Assembly (NCBI GenBank): GCA_000381565.1
Contig: KB906725.1
Location: 212,515 to 276,514 of the forward strand
Direction of reading: 5' to 3'
From: Oxalobacteraceae bacterium AB_14
GTDB lineage: Bacteria > Pseudomonadota > Gammaproteobacteria > Burkholderiales > Burkholderiaceae_D
Length of the DNA: 64,000 nt
This document shows, piece by piece, positions 26,375 through 36,505 of this stretch. Position 1 is the first letter of the stretch, and each line of letters starts with the position of its first letter. The notes beneath the pieces are model-generated. The model ran no database searches, was not told the origin of the DNA, and worked only from the letters and a program-made list of their open reading frames with translations. A program made the translations under genes and the position numbers.

Positions 26375-27160
26375 TCATTGAATAACGACGCGTTGCTGCT
26401 CAACCGGGATGCCGATGACGAAGTCGACATGGATCCCGCGTTTTGATGCATCGCCGTTCACGCTGCTGATGATTTCAGTCGTGATCAGCAAATATTCCTT
26501 GCCGCCGCCGCGCAGCTCGCGCACATACGGCATGAAGACCATTTCCTGGCGCAGGCCGGTGCGGCCGCTGGCGTCGTCGAGCCGGGTCTCGGTGCCGCAG
26601 AACGGCGTGACGAACTCGGCGTTCGGGTCGCCGGCGTCGCGCCAGTAGTCGACACCGTCGCGCTGGCCGAACACCAGGTCCAGGCCGGCCTCGTCCAGCC
26701 CGACGTCGCCCAGCTGCCCGCGCCACAGCGTGTAGCTGCGGTCGCCCAGGCCGGCGCCGGCCAGGCCCATGTAGGCTTCCTGGTCTTCCACCGTCTCCGG
26801 GATCACGCGCGCCAGCTGGGTGCAATACATCAGCTCGGCCACCTGGCCCCGGGCGTCCTGGTACACCTGCAGGAACTTCTCCTTCGACTCCCGTTCGCCG
26901 GTGTCCAGGTAGTAGCGGTACAGGCCGCCGTCCTGCCTGAGCCGGATCTGCGACACCGCCACGATGCGGTTGTCGCCAGCGTCCGGCAGCGCGATCAGCG
27001 AGCCGTCGCCGGCGGCGCGCAGCAGCGGCGATTGCTGCATCTGGATCAGGCTGCCGATGCGCGCCCCCAGCGGCAAGCCCTGGTCCGTGCGCGGCGCCTC
27101 GGCCCCGCCCAGCTTGGCCGCGCCATTGCGCAGGTAGTTGTATGCATCCGACCAGCCCAT
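26375..27160 (-). CDS. DUF2491 family protein (YjfK-type)
   Basis: 261 aa. Begins MGWSDAYNYLRNGA with GLPLGARIGSLIQMQQSPLLRA and contains DNRIVAVSQIRLRQDGGLYRYYLDTG and FCGTETRLDDASGRTGLRQEMVFMPYVREL, the DUF2491 pattern. Probably cytosolic. In enterobacteria yjfK follows yjfJ in a membrane-associated operon of unknown purpose. AAAGGA sits just before ATG 27160. It begins 2 bp after the stop of a membrane protein gene and ends 26 bp before the PspA-like gene, so the three are one operon. Confidence 0.85.
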   Translation of the reverse strand: MGWSDAYNYLRNGAAKLGGAEAPRTDQGLPLGARIGSLIQMQQSPLLRAAGDGSLIALPDAGDNRIVAVSQIRLRQDGGLYRYYLDTGERESKEKFLQVYQDARGQVAELMYCTQLARVIPETVEDQEAYMGLAGAGLGDRSYTLWRGQLGDVGLDEAGLDLVFGQRDGVDYWRDAGDPNAEFVTPFCGTETRLDDASGRTGLRQEMVFMPYVRELRGGGKEYLLITTEIISSVNGDASKRGIHVDFVIGIPVEQQRVVIQ

Positions 27161-27161
27161 C

Positions 27162-27935
27162 TCAATTCCTTTCAAATGAATAATTCGTCGCGTTTCCCGC
27201 CCGCAGGCGGCGCAGCTTGCGCACCGTGTACACCAGCGCCCACACCATCACGCTCAGCACGCCCAGCCAGACCAGCCAGCGCGCCACCGTGGCCAGGAAG
27301 GACGGCGCCGGCGCAGGGGCTTGGGCGGCCGGGACCGGATCGCCCAGTCCCGGCATGCCGTTGACCATGCCGGCCTGCGCGGCGCCGCTGTCGGCCGGGA
27401 CCTGGTTGCCGATGGCGGGCGTGGTCGTGGTCGGATACGACACCGGCTGATGGCTCTGGCTCATCGCCCGGCCCAGCATGAAGCCCAGCACGCCGTGCAT
27501 CAGGCCGCTACTCGGCTGCTGCACGATGATCGGCGCCTGCTGGTACACCGGCGGCGCCTGATACACCGGCGACGGCTGCTGCCGCGAAACCGTATCGTTG
27601 AGCGGCGGCGCGGCGGCGGCGCGGCGGGCGTCCAGCGTTTTCAGCGCGTTGGCCCGGGCCGCGCTCTGGTCCAGGTCGCGCGAGGCGGCCGAGGTGTTGC
27701 GCGGCGTGCCCGAGGCCGGCGAGCCGGGCGCCTTGCCGAACGCGCCGGGACCGCTCTGGCGGCCGGCCGGCGGCGCGGCCGGCGAGCGCCGCGTGGAGTT
27801 GCTCTTTTGTGAAGAAAATCCACTTTTGTACGACGACGATGTGCCAGAATGTGAAGACGTTCTCGCCTCCGCCGGCACGTTGGTGCCTAGCGCAAGGCAC
27901 AGCGTCAGTAACAGCGCAGAATGGAAGGACTTCAT
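27162..27935 (-). CDS. Secreted/anchored low-complexity membrane protein, first gene of the PspA-like operon
   Basis: 257 aa. Signal peptide (MKSFHSALLLTLCLALGTNVPAEA), then a Ser/Thr-rich stretch (TSSHSGTSSSYKSGFSSQKS), a Pro/Ala/Gln-rich middle (QQPSPVYQAPPVYQQAPIIVQQP) and a short Gly-rich hydrophobic patch (GVLGFMLGRAM). A C-terminal transmembrane helix (about 220-240, WLVWLGVLSVMVWALVYTVRKLRRL) ends in a basic tail. No catalytic motif. It is reminiscent of proteins that sit beside YjfJ/YjfK or toroid PspA partners, but I do not recognise a family. Confidence 0.75.
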   Translation of the reverse strand: MKSFHSALLLTLCLALGTNVPAEARTSSHSGTSSSYKSGFSSQKSNSTRRSPAAPPAGRQSGPGAFGKAPGSPASGTPRNTSAASRDLDQSAARANALKTLDARRAAAAPPLNDTVSRQQPSPVYQAPPVYQQAPIIVQQPSSGLMHGVLGFMLGRAMSQSHQPVSYPTTTTPAIGNQVPADSGAAQAGMVNGMPGLGDPVPAAQAPAPAPSFLATVARWLVWLGVLSVMVWALVYTVRKLRRLRAGNATNYSFERN

Positions 27936-28021
27936 GATATCGTTTCGCAAAGAAGTTGAATGAAAATCAGCATAGCGCCGCGCGTCGGCGACTGCATCGG
28001 TAATAAAAGGCTCGCTTCACC

Positions 28022-28507
28022 ATGACACGCAAATACCTGGACATGAATCAACACGACGCGCTCTACAAAGTGGCGCGCAGCTATCCCGGCGGCATCGACG
28101 CGCTGGCGCAGGCGATGGGCATCTCGGTCAACGTCCTGCGCAACAAGCTGGCGCCGACCATCGCCTCGCACTACCCCTCGTTCGAGGAAGTCTCGGCGGT
28201 GGTGGACCTGTGCCACCGCGCCGGCGTGGCCGACGCCCACCTGCCGCTGCACGCGCTGCTGGTGCGCCACGGCATGGCGGCCTTCGTGGTGCCGAATCCG
28301 GAAAGCATCGGCGGCGACGACCTGTCGCAGACCGTGTGCAAGGTGATGAGCCAGGTGGGGGCGGTGGCCGAGGCGGTGTCGACCGCGCTGCTGGACGGCA
28401 AGGTCACGGCGGCCGAGGCCGACCTGATCGAACGCGAATTCCAGGGCGCCTTGTCGGCGCTGGGCGAATGGCGGGCGCGGCTGCGCGTGAAGGCGGAGCG
28501 GGGCTAA
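28022..28507 (+). CDS. Phage CII-like regulatory protein
   Basis: 161 aa. N-terminal YLDMNQHDALYKVARSYPGGIDALAQAMGISVNVLRNKLAP is a helix-turn-helix of the phage CII/CP76 type. It is followed by ALLVRHGMAAFVVPNPE and a helical tail. Such genes occur in prophages and as domesticated chromosomal regulators. No other phage gene is nearby, so this is likely a domesticated regulator. It is divergent from the PspA-like operon across an 86-bp gap and could control it. Confidence 0.75.
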   Translation: MTRKYLDMNQHDALYKVARSYPGGIDALAQAMGISVNVLRNKLAPTIASHYPSFEEVSAVVDLCHRAGVADAHLPLHALLVRHGMAAFVVPNPESIGGDDLSQTVCKVMSQVGAVAEAVSTALLDGKVTAAEADLIEREFQGALSALGEWRARLRVKAERG

Positions 28508-28518
28508 GGCCTTGCGCA

Positions 28519-28548
28519 CAAAAAAAGCCAGCCCGAGGGCTGGCAAAA
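28519..28548. terminator. Terminator between convergent genes
   Basis: GCCAGCCC-GA-GGGCTGGC forms a perfect 8-bp stem with an A-run on the left and AAAAAC on the right. On the minus strand the stem is followed by seven T residues, so it ends transcripts from the FecR/DUF6600 gene. It may also act on the CII-like gene. The following 220 bases up to 28769 contain no gene I can support, only small inverted repeats such as AACTATT / AATAGTT (about 28547-28597). Confidence 0.7.
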
Positions 28549-28769
28549 ACTATTCTCTGTTCGGAAATTGGGAAAAGTCCGGAAAATAGTTGGGGCAAAG
28601 GGGAACAGTCTCGACGGTCCTGCGTGGCGGATGCTGCCATCCTGGTTCTCACGCTTCCCACCGGGTTTATCAATATTGCAACGTTATACATTGCGATAGA
28701 TAAAGTCCATCCCTATGTGATGAACTGCTGTTTTGGCTCCCTGAACCACCTATTTCCCGGAGCAGGCGG

Positions 28770-30701
28770 TTACTCGCGGTTTTGATGCCGGTTGTCACCG
28801 CGCTCCCTGCCTTCTTCCTTGCGGCGCTCCTGCTGCTTGTCGCGGCCGCTGTCGCGGTTTTCCCGTGGTTGCGGTTGTGGTTGCGGTTGAGCCTGCGGCT
28901 GGGCTTGCGGCTGCTGGCGCTGCTGCTGGACCGGCTGCTGCTGGTAGGGTTGCTGCTGAATCTGCGGCCGCGGTTGCTGCACCGGGCGCCGCTCCTCCTG
29001 CTGCCGGTATGGACGGCGATTATCGTCGTGCTCGCGATCGTAGCGTTCGCGGTTGGCCGGGAACGGCGTCGGCACGGTGGGCGCCGCCACCGGCGCCGCC
29101 GTGATCGGCGGATTGGCTTTCTGGATATTCGGCGTCACCACGATCGACGGATTGGCCTGCTGGATCGCCGGCGCCGGCGCCAGCACCGGATTGGCTTGCT
29201 GGATATGCGGCGTGCCCGTCGTCTGGCCCGGCCGGCCGTACGGCCGCACATCGATGCGCACATCGCCCGGCCGGATGGTTTGCGGCGGCGCGTCGGGACG
29301 GCCGAACTGGCCCGGCGCCAGGGTCGTGGTCTGCGTCCGGCCCGGCTGCGACGGCGCCGGCTGCGGCACCGACGGCGCGGTCAACACCCGCACCGGACGA
29401 TCCGGGCGGCCGTCATGGTCGCGGTCTTGCCAGTCGCCGCGGCTGGTGTCCAGCGTGCGCGCGACGGACGGCTGCGGCGGCGCCATCGGCGCGGCGCTGG
29501 CAGCCAGGCCGGCCGCCGGTATCACCTGCTGCCCGCGCGGCACCTGCACGCTGCGATGACGGCCTTCAAACTGATCGCGCGGCAGCACGGTCAGGCCGTC
29601 GCGCCGCTCCAGCTGGCCGGGCACGCTCGTGCGCGGCTCGAAAGGCTTGCCGTTGTGGGTCCAGCTCAGGCGCCGCTCGTGATCGGACGACACCCGGTAA
29701 TTCGGCACAAAGCGTTCGCGCGGCGACAGCGGGAACCAGCCCAGGCCGGGCCGATGGTCGCGCGCGAAATGCTCGCCGCCGACCCAGCCCACCAGCGCCG
29801 GCGCCCACACCGGACGCCCGGCGGGCCGGCCCGGCGCCCAGCGCCAGCGGCGGTCCACCATCACCCAGCGGCCGTAGTGCGAAGGCGCGTAGCCCCAAGG
29901 CGCGTTGTCGACCCAGGTCCAGCCCCACGGCGCCAGCCAGATCCAGCGGCCGTCGCGGTAGGGCGCCCAGTCGATCGCGACATTGCGCGGGGTCCACAGC
30001 GCGCCGTACTCGACGCTCTCGGTCCAGCTGCCGTTGCGGTCCAGCTCCTCGTAGCCGGTCATGCCGGTGGAGACGAAGCGGCTGCTGACCACCGCCTCGG
30101 CGGCGCGGTCGCGCTCATCGGACCAGAGATCGAAGCCGTCGCGCCGGGCCACGCTGGTGCTGACGTCGACGCTGCTGACGTCGACATGGCGGCCGGGGCT
30201 GACCGTCAGCGACGAACCGGCGCCGTCCACCCGCGCGCTGCCGGCCAGCACGCTGATCTGGCTGGTGTCGGCGACGCGCTCGGCGTCGACCCGCAGCAGG
30301 CCGGGTTCGAGCAGCGTGATGCGCGCCTGCGGCGTGCTCAGTTCGAAATCGCGCAACAGCTCGGGGCTGCGCACGCGGATGCTGACGCTGCCGTAATTCA
30401 GGCGCAGGTGCAGCAGCTCGTCGTCCAGGTCGATGATTTCCAGGTCGGAGTCGCCGTCGAGCCGCACCGCCGTCGAGCCGACGCGGAATTCGGTGCGGGC
30501 GCCGCTGGCGGTGGTCAAGTGGCTGGCGCCGGTGACCGGCCAGTTCAGCGAGGCGGCCATGGGCTCGTCGTCGCCGACCAGCGTGACCTGGCCCTGCACG
30601 GCGGAAATGCGGCCGACCATCGCCGGCGGGTCCGCCAGCGCGAACGAACTCCAGCCAGCCAGGGCGGCCAGCACGGCGATTTGGATCAACTTGCGGCTCA
30701 T
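28770..30701 (-). CDS. FecR-like / DUF6600 domain secreted protein with Pro/Gln-rich tail
   Basis: 643 aa. Signal peptide (to FALA, about residue 24). A FecR-like N-domain follows (VGRISAVQGQVTLVGDDE, LNYGSVSIRVRSPELL, FELSTPQARITLLEPGLLRVD). The Trp/Tyr-rich DUF6600 core is at about residues 230-340 (YGALWTPRNVAIDWAPYRDGRWIWLAPWGWTWV, GYAPSHYGRWV). From about residue 400 the protein is low-complexity: repeated IQQANP-type units, then Gln/Pro/Arg runs to the end. AAGGAG precedes ATG 30701. Function unknown; the architecture suggests an envelope or extracellular scaffold. Confidence 0.85.
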   Translation of the reverse strand: MSRKLIQIAVLAALAGWSSFALADPPAMVGRISAVQGQVTLVGDDEPMAASLNWPVTGASHLTTASGARTEFRVGSTAVRLDGDSDLEIIDLDDELLHLRLNYGSVSIRVRSPELLRDFELSTPQARITLLEPGLLRVDAERVADTSQISVLAGSARVDGAGSSLTVSPGRHVDVSSVDVSTSVARRDGFDLWSDERDRAAEAVVSSRFVSTGMTGYEELDRNGSWTESVEYGALWTPRNVAIDWAPYRDGRWIWLAPWGWTWVDNAPWGYAPSHYGRWVMVDRRWRWAPGRPAGRPVWAPALVGWVGGEHFARDHRPGLGWFPLSPRERFVPNYRVSSDHERRLSWTHNGKPFEPRTSVPGQLERRDGLTVLPRDQFEGRHRSVQVPRGQQVIPAAGLAASAAPMAPPQPSVARTLDTSRGDWQDRDHDGRPDRPVRVLTAPSVPQPAPSQPGRTQTTTLAPGQFGRPDAPPQTIRPGDVRIDVRPYGRPGQTTGTPHIQQANPVLAPAPAIQQANPSIVVTPNIQKANPPITAAPVAAPTVPTPFPANRERYDREHDDNRRPYRQQEERRPVQQPRPQIQQQPYQQQPVQQQRQQPQAQPQAQPQPQPQPRENRDSGRDKQQERRKEEGRERGDNRHQNRE

Positions 30702-30789
30702 GGCGGCGTCTCCTTGTTTATTGAGCATTTAACGCTGCTGCGAGGAATTCGACTACCTGGCTTACACCGCGTTACACATCTCAGGCAAA

Positions 30790-31431
30790 TCAGGCACTTG
30801 CGCCGCCCCGCTTGACGAAGAACAAGGCCGCGCCGACCGCCATCAGCAGGCCGCCGAACACCCGGTTCTGCTTTTTGACGGCGCCGGCGTCGCGGAAATA
30901 GCGCTGCATGGACGAGGCCAGGAAGGCGTAGCTGTGCATCACCACCAGGTCGATGCAGCACATGGTGGCCGCCAGAATCAGCAACTGCGGCAGCAGCGGC
31001 GCCCCCTGGGTTATAAACTGGGGCAACACCGCCACCATGAAAATGATGCCCTTGGGATTGGTGGCGTTGGTCAGGAAGCCGGTCAGGAAGCGTTTTTGGG
31101 CGCTCGGCACCACCACCTCGGCGCGGTCCTGCCGGGCGCTGACGCTGACCTTGGCGCGCCACTGGCTCAGGCCCAGGTAAATCAGGTACAGCGCACCCAC
31201 CGTCTTGACCACGCTGAACGCCACTTCCGACGCCAGCAGCAGCGAGCCGACGCCGGCGCCGGCGATGAAGAAGATCATCATCAAGCCGCTCTGCAGGCCG
31301 AGAATGGTGGCGGTGGTGCGGCGCACGCCGAACGACAGGCCGTGCGACATCGACAGCACCGCGCCCGAGCCGGGCGAGACGGCGATGATGCAGGCGGCGA
31401 TGAAAAAGGTGATCCAGGTGGCGAAGCTCAT
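30790..31431 (-). CDS. LysE/RhtB family amino-acid exporter
   Basis: 213 aa integral membrane protein with about six helices. Family motifs: FFIAACIIAVSPGSGAVLSMSHGLSFGVRRTTATILGLQSG at the N-terminus and GFLTNATNPKGIIFMVAVLPQFI in the middle, both diagnostic of LysE/RhtB exporters. Likely exports an amino acid such as homoserine, threonine or a derivative, but substrate cannot be read. It stands between the DUF6600 gene and a divergent DUF808 gene. Confidence 0.93.
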   Translation of the reverse strand: MSFATWITFFIAACIIAVSPGSGAVLSMSHGLSFGVRRTTATILGLQSGLMMIFFIAGAGVGSLLLASEVAFSVVKTVGALYLIYLGLSQWRAKVSVSARQDRAEVVVPSAQKRFLTGFLTNATNPKGIIFMVAVLPQFITQGAPLLPQLLILAATMCCIDLVVMHSYAFLASSMQRYFRDAGAVKKQNRVFGGLLMAVGAALFFVKRGGASA

Positions 31432-31579
31432 GATAGTCCCGTGCGGTCAGCCGCAGCACCATGCTGCGGGGCAAAGTACATTGTAGCGGCCCTGGCGTCT
31501 CGCCGCCCGGCCCGTCATCGGTTAATATTGCTGATCAACCAAGGAACCCTATGACCCCTACTGCGCAGGAGCACCGCTA

Positions 31580-32518
<939 letters not shown>

Positions 32519-32609
32519 TATCAGCGCGCCCAACCGGCTGCAAAAAAACAGCCACAAGCGACGGAACTCCTTGCCGCCTTTTCGCTCAAACAGCGAAAGG
32601 AGGTCGGGT

Positions 32610-34688
32610 ATGGAGAACTTGCAGCGACATCTGCGCATGGCGCTGGACGCGGCGCGCATGATGATCTGGGATTCCGAGCTGGCAGACGGCAAGGTCATTG
32701 ACAGCACGGTCAAGTGGCTGGGCGCCGGCACCAGCCTGCTGGGCTTGCCGGTTGGCGACCTGACCCAGCCGTTTTCCATTTTTTTGCAATGCGTCGATCC
32801 CGAAGACCGCGACCAGCTGCTCGACACCATGCAGAACGCGGTCGACCGCGGCACCGGCTATGAAGTCGAGTACCGGGTGCTGTGGCCGGACGGCAGCCGC
32901 CACTGGCTGGCCGCCAAGGCCCATGTGTTCTGCGACGACCGGCAGCTGCCGGTCGGCACGCTGGGCATCGTCTGGGACATCACCGAGCGCAAGGAGACCG
33001 AACAGGCCACGGCGCGCCAGCGCGAGCTGGCCGCCGTCACGCTGCGCTCGATCGGCGAGGGCGTGATCACCACCAACGCCGACGGCGAAACCGACTACCT
33101 GAACTACATCGCCGAGCAGCTGACCGGCTGGACACTGGACCAGGCGCGCGGCCTGCACATCTCCGCCACGCTCAGGCTGATCGACGACGCCGGCGCCCCC
33201 ATCCCGGAGCATGCGGCGCTGCAATGCCTGCGGCTGCGGCAGGCGATCGGCATGTCGTCGCAAAACCAGCTGGTCACGCGCGAGGGCCGCCACATCGCGG
33301 TGGAGGAATCGGCCGCGCCGATCTGGTCCGACAGCGGCGAACTGCTGGGCGCGGTGGTGGTGTTCCGCGACGTCAGCCACGAGCGCAAGCTCAGCAAACA
33401 GCTGTCGTGGAACGCCAGCCACGACACGCTCACCGGCCTGATCAACCGGCGCGAGTTCGAAGTGCAGACCGCCGCCGCGCTGCACAGCGCCAAGGAGGAC
33501 GAGCATGTGCACGCGCTGCTGTACATGGACCTGGACCAGTTCAAGATCGTCAACGACACCTGCGGCCACAGCGCCGGCGACCTGCTGCTGCAGCTGCTGG
33601 CCAAGATGCTGCAGACGCAGATGCGCGACAGCGACATCCTGGCCCGCCTCGGCGGCGACGAGCTGGGCGTGCTGCTGCCGCACTGCCCGCCCGACCAGGC
33701 GCTGCTGATCGCCGACCAGCTGCGGCAATCGATCAAGAACTTCCGCTTCGTCTGGGACCACCACACCTTCGAGCTGGGCGTGAGCATCGGCCTGGTCGAG
33801 ATCAACCACCTCAGCAAGTCGATGACCGAGCTGCTGATCGCGGCCGACCAGGCCTGCTACCTGGCCAAGGAACGCGGCCGCAACCGCGTGCACCTGTACC
33901 AGGACGCGGATCTGCGGCTGGCGCGCCGGCTGGGCGAGATGCAGTGGGTGTCGCGCCTGAACGAAGCCTTCGAGCACCAGTACTTCCGGCTGTACGCCCA
34001 GCCCATCGTCGGCCTCGGCCGGCATGACGGGGCACACGACGAAGTGCTGATACGCATCCAGCCCGCCAAGGGCGACCTGATCCTGCCGGGCGCCTTCATC
34101 CCCGCCGCCGAGCGCTACGACATGATGACGGCGATCGACCGCTGGGTGATACGCGCCGTCTGCCGCCACGTGCAGCGCACCCGCGGCGGCCCGGACGAAC
34201 CGCCGCCGGCGCCGGCCCAGTACTCGGTCAACCTGTCGGGCAGCTCGCTGAGCGACGAGGGGCTGCACGACTACATCATCGGGCAGTTCGCCGAGCACGG
34301 CATCGCGCCCGAGCAGATCTGCTTTGAAATCACCGAGACCGCCGTCATCGCCAACCTGATCAAGGCGCAGGATTTCATGGCCGGGCTGAAGGCGCTGGGC
34401 TGCCGCTTCTCGCTGGACGACTTCGGCAGCGGCCTGTCCTCGTTCGCCTACCTGAAGGCGCTGCCGGTGGACTTCCTCAAGATCGACGGCGTGTTCATCC
34501 GCGACATCGCCAACAACGCCATCAACCGCGCCATGGTCAAGGCGATCAACGAGGTCGGCCATGTGATGGGCATCAGCACCGTGGCAGAATACGTCGAGGA
34601 CGAGCCGACCCTGGCCGTGGTGCGCGAGCTGGGCCTGGACTACGCCCAGGGCTATGCGGTCGGCACGCTGCGCCCGCTCAGCGCCTAG
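32610..34688 (+). CDS. PAS-PAS-GGDEF-EAL protein with degenerate GGDEL and EVL motifs
   Basis: 692 aa. PAS/PAC domains at about residues 25-135 and 145-265, GGDEF domain about 270-430 and EAL domain about 440-690. The GGDEF signature reads RLGGDELGVLL (Leu instead of Phe), so cyclase activity is doubtful. The EAL signature reads EVLIR. Other EAL catalytic segments are kept (SVNLSG, CFEITETAVIANL, FSLDDFGSGLSSFAYLK, FLKIDG, STVAEYVE), so c-di-GMP hydrolysis is plausible. A strong Shine-Dalgarno AAAGGAGGT fixes the start at 32610. No transmembrane segment. It lies just upstream of the FNR-controlled chemoreceptor. Confidence 0.93.
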   Translation: MENLQRHLRMALDAARMMIWDSELADGKVIDSTVKWLGAGTSLLGLPVGDLTQPFSIFLQCVDPEDRDQLLDTMQNAVDRGTGYEVEYRVLWPDGSRHWLAAKAHVFCDDRQLPVGTLGIVWDITERKETEQATARQRELAAVTLRSIGEGVITTNADGETDYLNYIAEQLTGWTLDQARGLHISATLRLIDDAGAPIPEHAALQCLRLRQAIGMSSQNQLVTREGRHIAVEESAAPIWSDSGELLGAVVVFRDVSHERKLSKQLSWNASHDTLTGLINRREFEVQTAAALHSAKEDEHVHALLYMDLDQFKIVNDTCGHSAGDLLLQLLAKMLQTQMRDSDILARLGGDELGVLLPHCPPDQALLIADQLRQSIKNFRFVWDHHTFELGVSIGLVEINHLSKSMTELLIAADQACYLAKERGRNRVHLYQDADLRLARRLGEMQWVSRLNEAFEHQYFRLYAQPIVGLGRHDGAHDEVLIRIQPAKGDLILPGAFIPAAERYDMMTAIDRWVIRAVCRHVQRTRGGPDEPPPAPAQYSVNLSGSSLSDEGLHDYIIGQFAEHGIAPEQICFEITETAVIANLIKAQDFMAGLKALGCRFSLDDFGSGLSSFAYLKALPVDFLKIDGVFIRDIANNAINRAMVKAINEVGHVMGISTVAEYVEDEPTLAVVRELGLDYAQGYAVGTLRPLSA

Positions 34689-34784
34689 GCCGCCGGCCCG
34701 GGTTCGGCGATGGCGCCTGCATCAAAAATTCCTATAGGATGTTGCGGTTCCATGATTTCCTTTACCCTCTCAATCCGGAGAAAT

Positions 34785-34833
34785 TTGATCCACATCAATA
34801 AAATTGCGCGTCGGACTACGTAAACTGGTCAAA
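34785..34833 (+). promoter_or_regulatory. FNR box and class II promoter upstream of the chemoreceptor
   Basis: TTGAT-CCAC-ATCAA at 34785-34798 matches the FNR consensus exactly. If FNR sits at -41.5, transcription starts at about 34833, and TAAACT at 34821-34826 then falls precisely at the -10 position. This predicts anaerobic or microaerobic activation of the chemoreceptor and possibly of hemN behind it. fnr itself is at the other end of this locus. Confidence 0.82.
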
Positions 34834-34871
34834 TCAATTGCGATAGAGCAATTATTCGATCGGAGCCCCAC

Positions 34872-36503
34872 ATGCGCAACAACCAGCCCGTCAGCAACCA
34901 TGAAATCGAAGTCCTGGACGACCAGGCCATCGTCTCAAAAACTGACTTAAGTGGCAATATTGTCTATGTCAATCCCTACTTCACGCAAATCAGCGGATAC
35001 AGCGAGGCGGAGCTGCTGGGCGCGCCGCAAAACATCCTGCGCCATCCGGACATGCCGGCCGAAGCCTTCGCCGACCTGTGGGACTCGATCAAGGGCGGCA
35101 TGCCGTGGACCGGCATCGTCAAGAACCGCTGCAAGAACGGCGACTACTACTGGGTGCGCGCCAATATCACGCCGATCCGCGAAAGCGGCCAGACCACCGG
35201 CTATATGTCGGTGCGGGTCAAGCCCACGCGCGAGCAGATCGAACGCGCCGACCAGGCCTACCGCGCCATCCGCGAGGGCGGCAAGCACGGCATCCGCATC
35301 AAGAACGGCCAGGTGATACGCTCCGGCGCCGGCACGCTGCTGTCGCGCCTGAAGCATGTGTCGCTGGCGATGCGCATCTGGCTGGCCACCAGCGTGGTCA
35401 ACGTGCTGCAGGTGATCGTCTGCGCGGCCGCGCTGATGGGCGGCGGCGGCCACAGCTACGCCATCTTCGGCACCACCTTCATCGGCCTGCTGATCAACGT
35501 CTTCCTGTGGTACACCATCCGCTGCTCGGTGCTCAAACCGCTGGAGCACGCCTTGCACGGCGCCCGCTCGATCGCCGCCGGCGACCTGTCCTGCTCGTTC
35601 GACACCGAGTCCACCGACGAAGTGGGCCAGCTGCTGCGCGCCCTGCAGCAAATGAACAGCAACCTGATCGCCACCATCCGCGACGTCCGCACCAACGTCG
35701 AGACGATGGCCGTGGCCACCCGCCAGATCGCCGCCGGCAACGCCGACCTGTCCGGCCGCACCGAGGCGCAGGCCGCCAGCCTGGAGGAGACCGCCTCCAG
35801 CGTCGAGCAGTTCTCGGCCACCGTCAAGCAGAACGCCGACAACTCGGCGCAGGCCAACCAGCTGGCGCAGAACGCCTCCAACGTCGCGGTGCAGGGCGGC
35901 GAGATCGTCGCCGACGTCATCGCCACCATGGACGAGATCAACGCCTCCTCGCGCAAGATCGTCGACATCATCGGCCTGATCGAAGGGATCGCCTTCCAGA
36001 CCAACATCCTGGCGCTGAACGCGGCGGTCGAAGCGGCCCGCGCCGGCGAACAGGGACGCGGCTTCGCGGTCGTCGCCGGCGAGGTGCGCAACCTGGCCCA
36101 GCGCAGCGCCACCGCCGCCAAGGACATCAAGAACCTGATCAACATCTCGGTCGGCAAGGTCAGCGACGGCATGGTGCAGGTCGACCGCGCCGGCGCCACC
36201 ATGAAGGAAGTGGTGAACTCGGTGCAGCAGGTGACGTCCATCATGCACGACATCTCGGTCGCCTCGCACGAGCAGAGCATCGGCGTCGACCAGGTCAACG
36301 CCGCCATCGCCCACCTGGACCAGGTCACGCAGCAGAACGCCGCGCTGGTCGAGGAGGCGGCCGCCGCCACCTCCAGCCTGGCGCTGGAAGCGGGCGGCCT
36401 GACGCAGGCGGTCAGCCTGTTCAAATTCGGCACCAGCCGCAAGGCGCGCCCACTGCGCGCGCCGGTGCGCCAACCCCAAACCATGAAACGACTCGCGGCC
36501 TGA
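34872..36503 (+). CDS. Methyl-accepting chemotaxis protein with N-terminal PAS (Aer-like)
   Basis: 543 aa. PAS domain about residues 15-125 ([29 protein letters not shown]...[26 protein letters not shown]), as in Aer, which senses redox through FAD. Two transmembrane helices lie around 172-215, HAMP about 215-270, then the signalling domain with the conserved tip [39 protein letters not shown]. No periplasmic ligand domain. It is preceded by a perfect FNR box, consistent with a role in aerotaxis under low oxygen, and followed directly by hemN (2 bp). Confidence 0.94.
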   Translation: MRNNQPVSNHEIEVLDDQAIVSKTDLSGNIVYVNPYFTQISGYSEAELLGAPQNILRHPDMPAEAFADLWDSIKGGMPWTGIVKNRCKNGDYYWVRANITPIRESGQTTGYMSVRVKPTREQIERADQAYRAIREGGKHGIRIKNGQVIRSGAGTLLSRLKHVSLAMRIWLATSVVNVLQVIVCAAALMGGGGHSYAIFGTTFIGLLINVFLWYTIRCSVLKPLEHALHGARSIAAGDLSCSFDTESTDEVGQLLRALQQMNSNLIATIRDVRTNVETMAVATRQIAAGNADLSGRTEAQAASLEETASSVEQFSATVKQNADNSAQANQLAQNASNVAVQGGEIVADVIATMDEINASSRKIVDIIGLIEGIAFQTNILALNAAVEAARAGEQGRGFAVVAGEVRNLAQRSATAAKDIKNLINISVGKVSDGMVQVDRAGATMKEVVNSVQQVTSIMHDISVASHEQSIGVDQVNAAIAHLDQVTQQNAALVEEAAAATSSLALEAGGLTQAVSLFKFGTSRKARPLRAPVRQPQTMKRLAA

Positions 36504-36505
36504 AC

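Noticed and set aside
28022..28507. Prophage suggested by the CII-like regulator
   Set aside because: No integrase, structural or lysis gene is near; neighbours are ordinary chromosomal operons.
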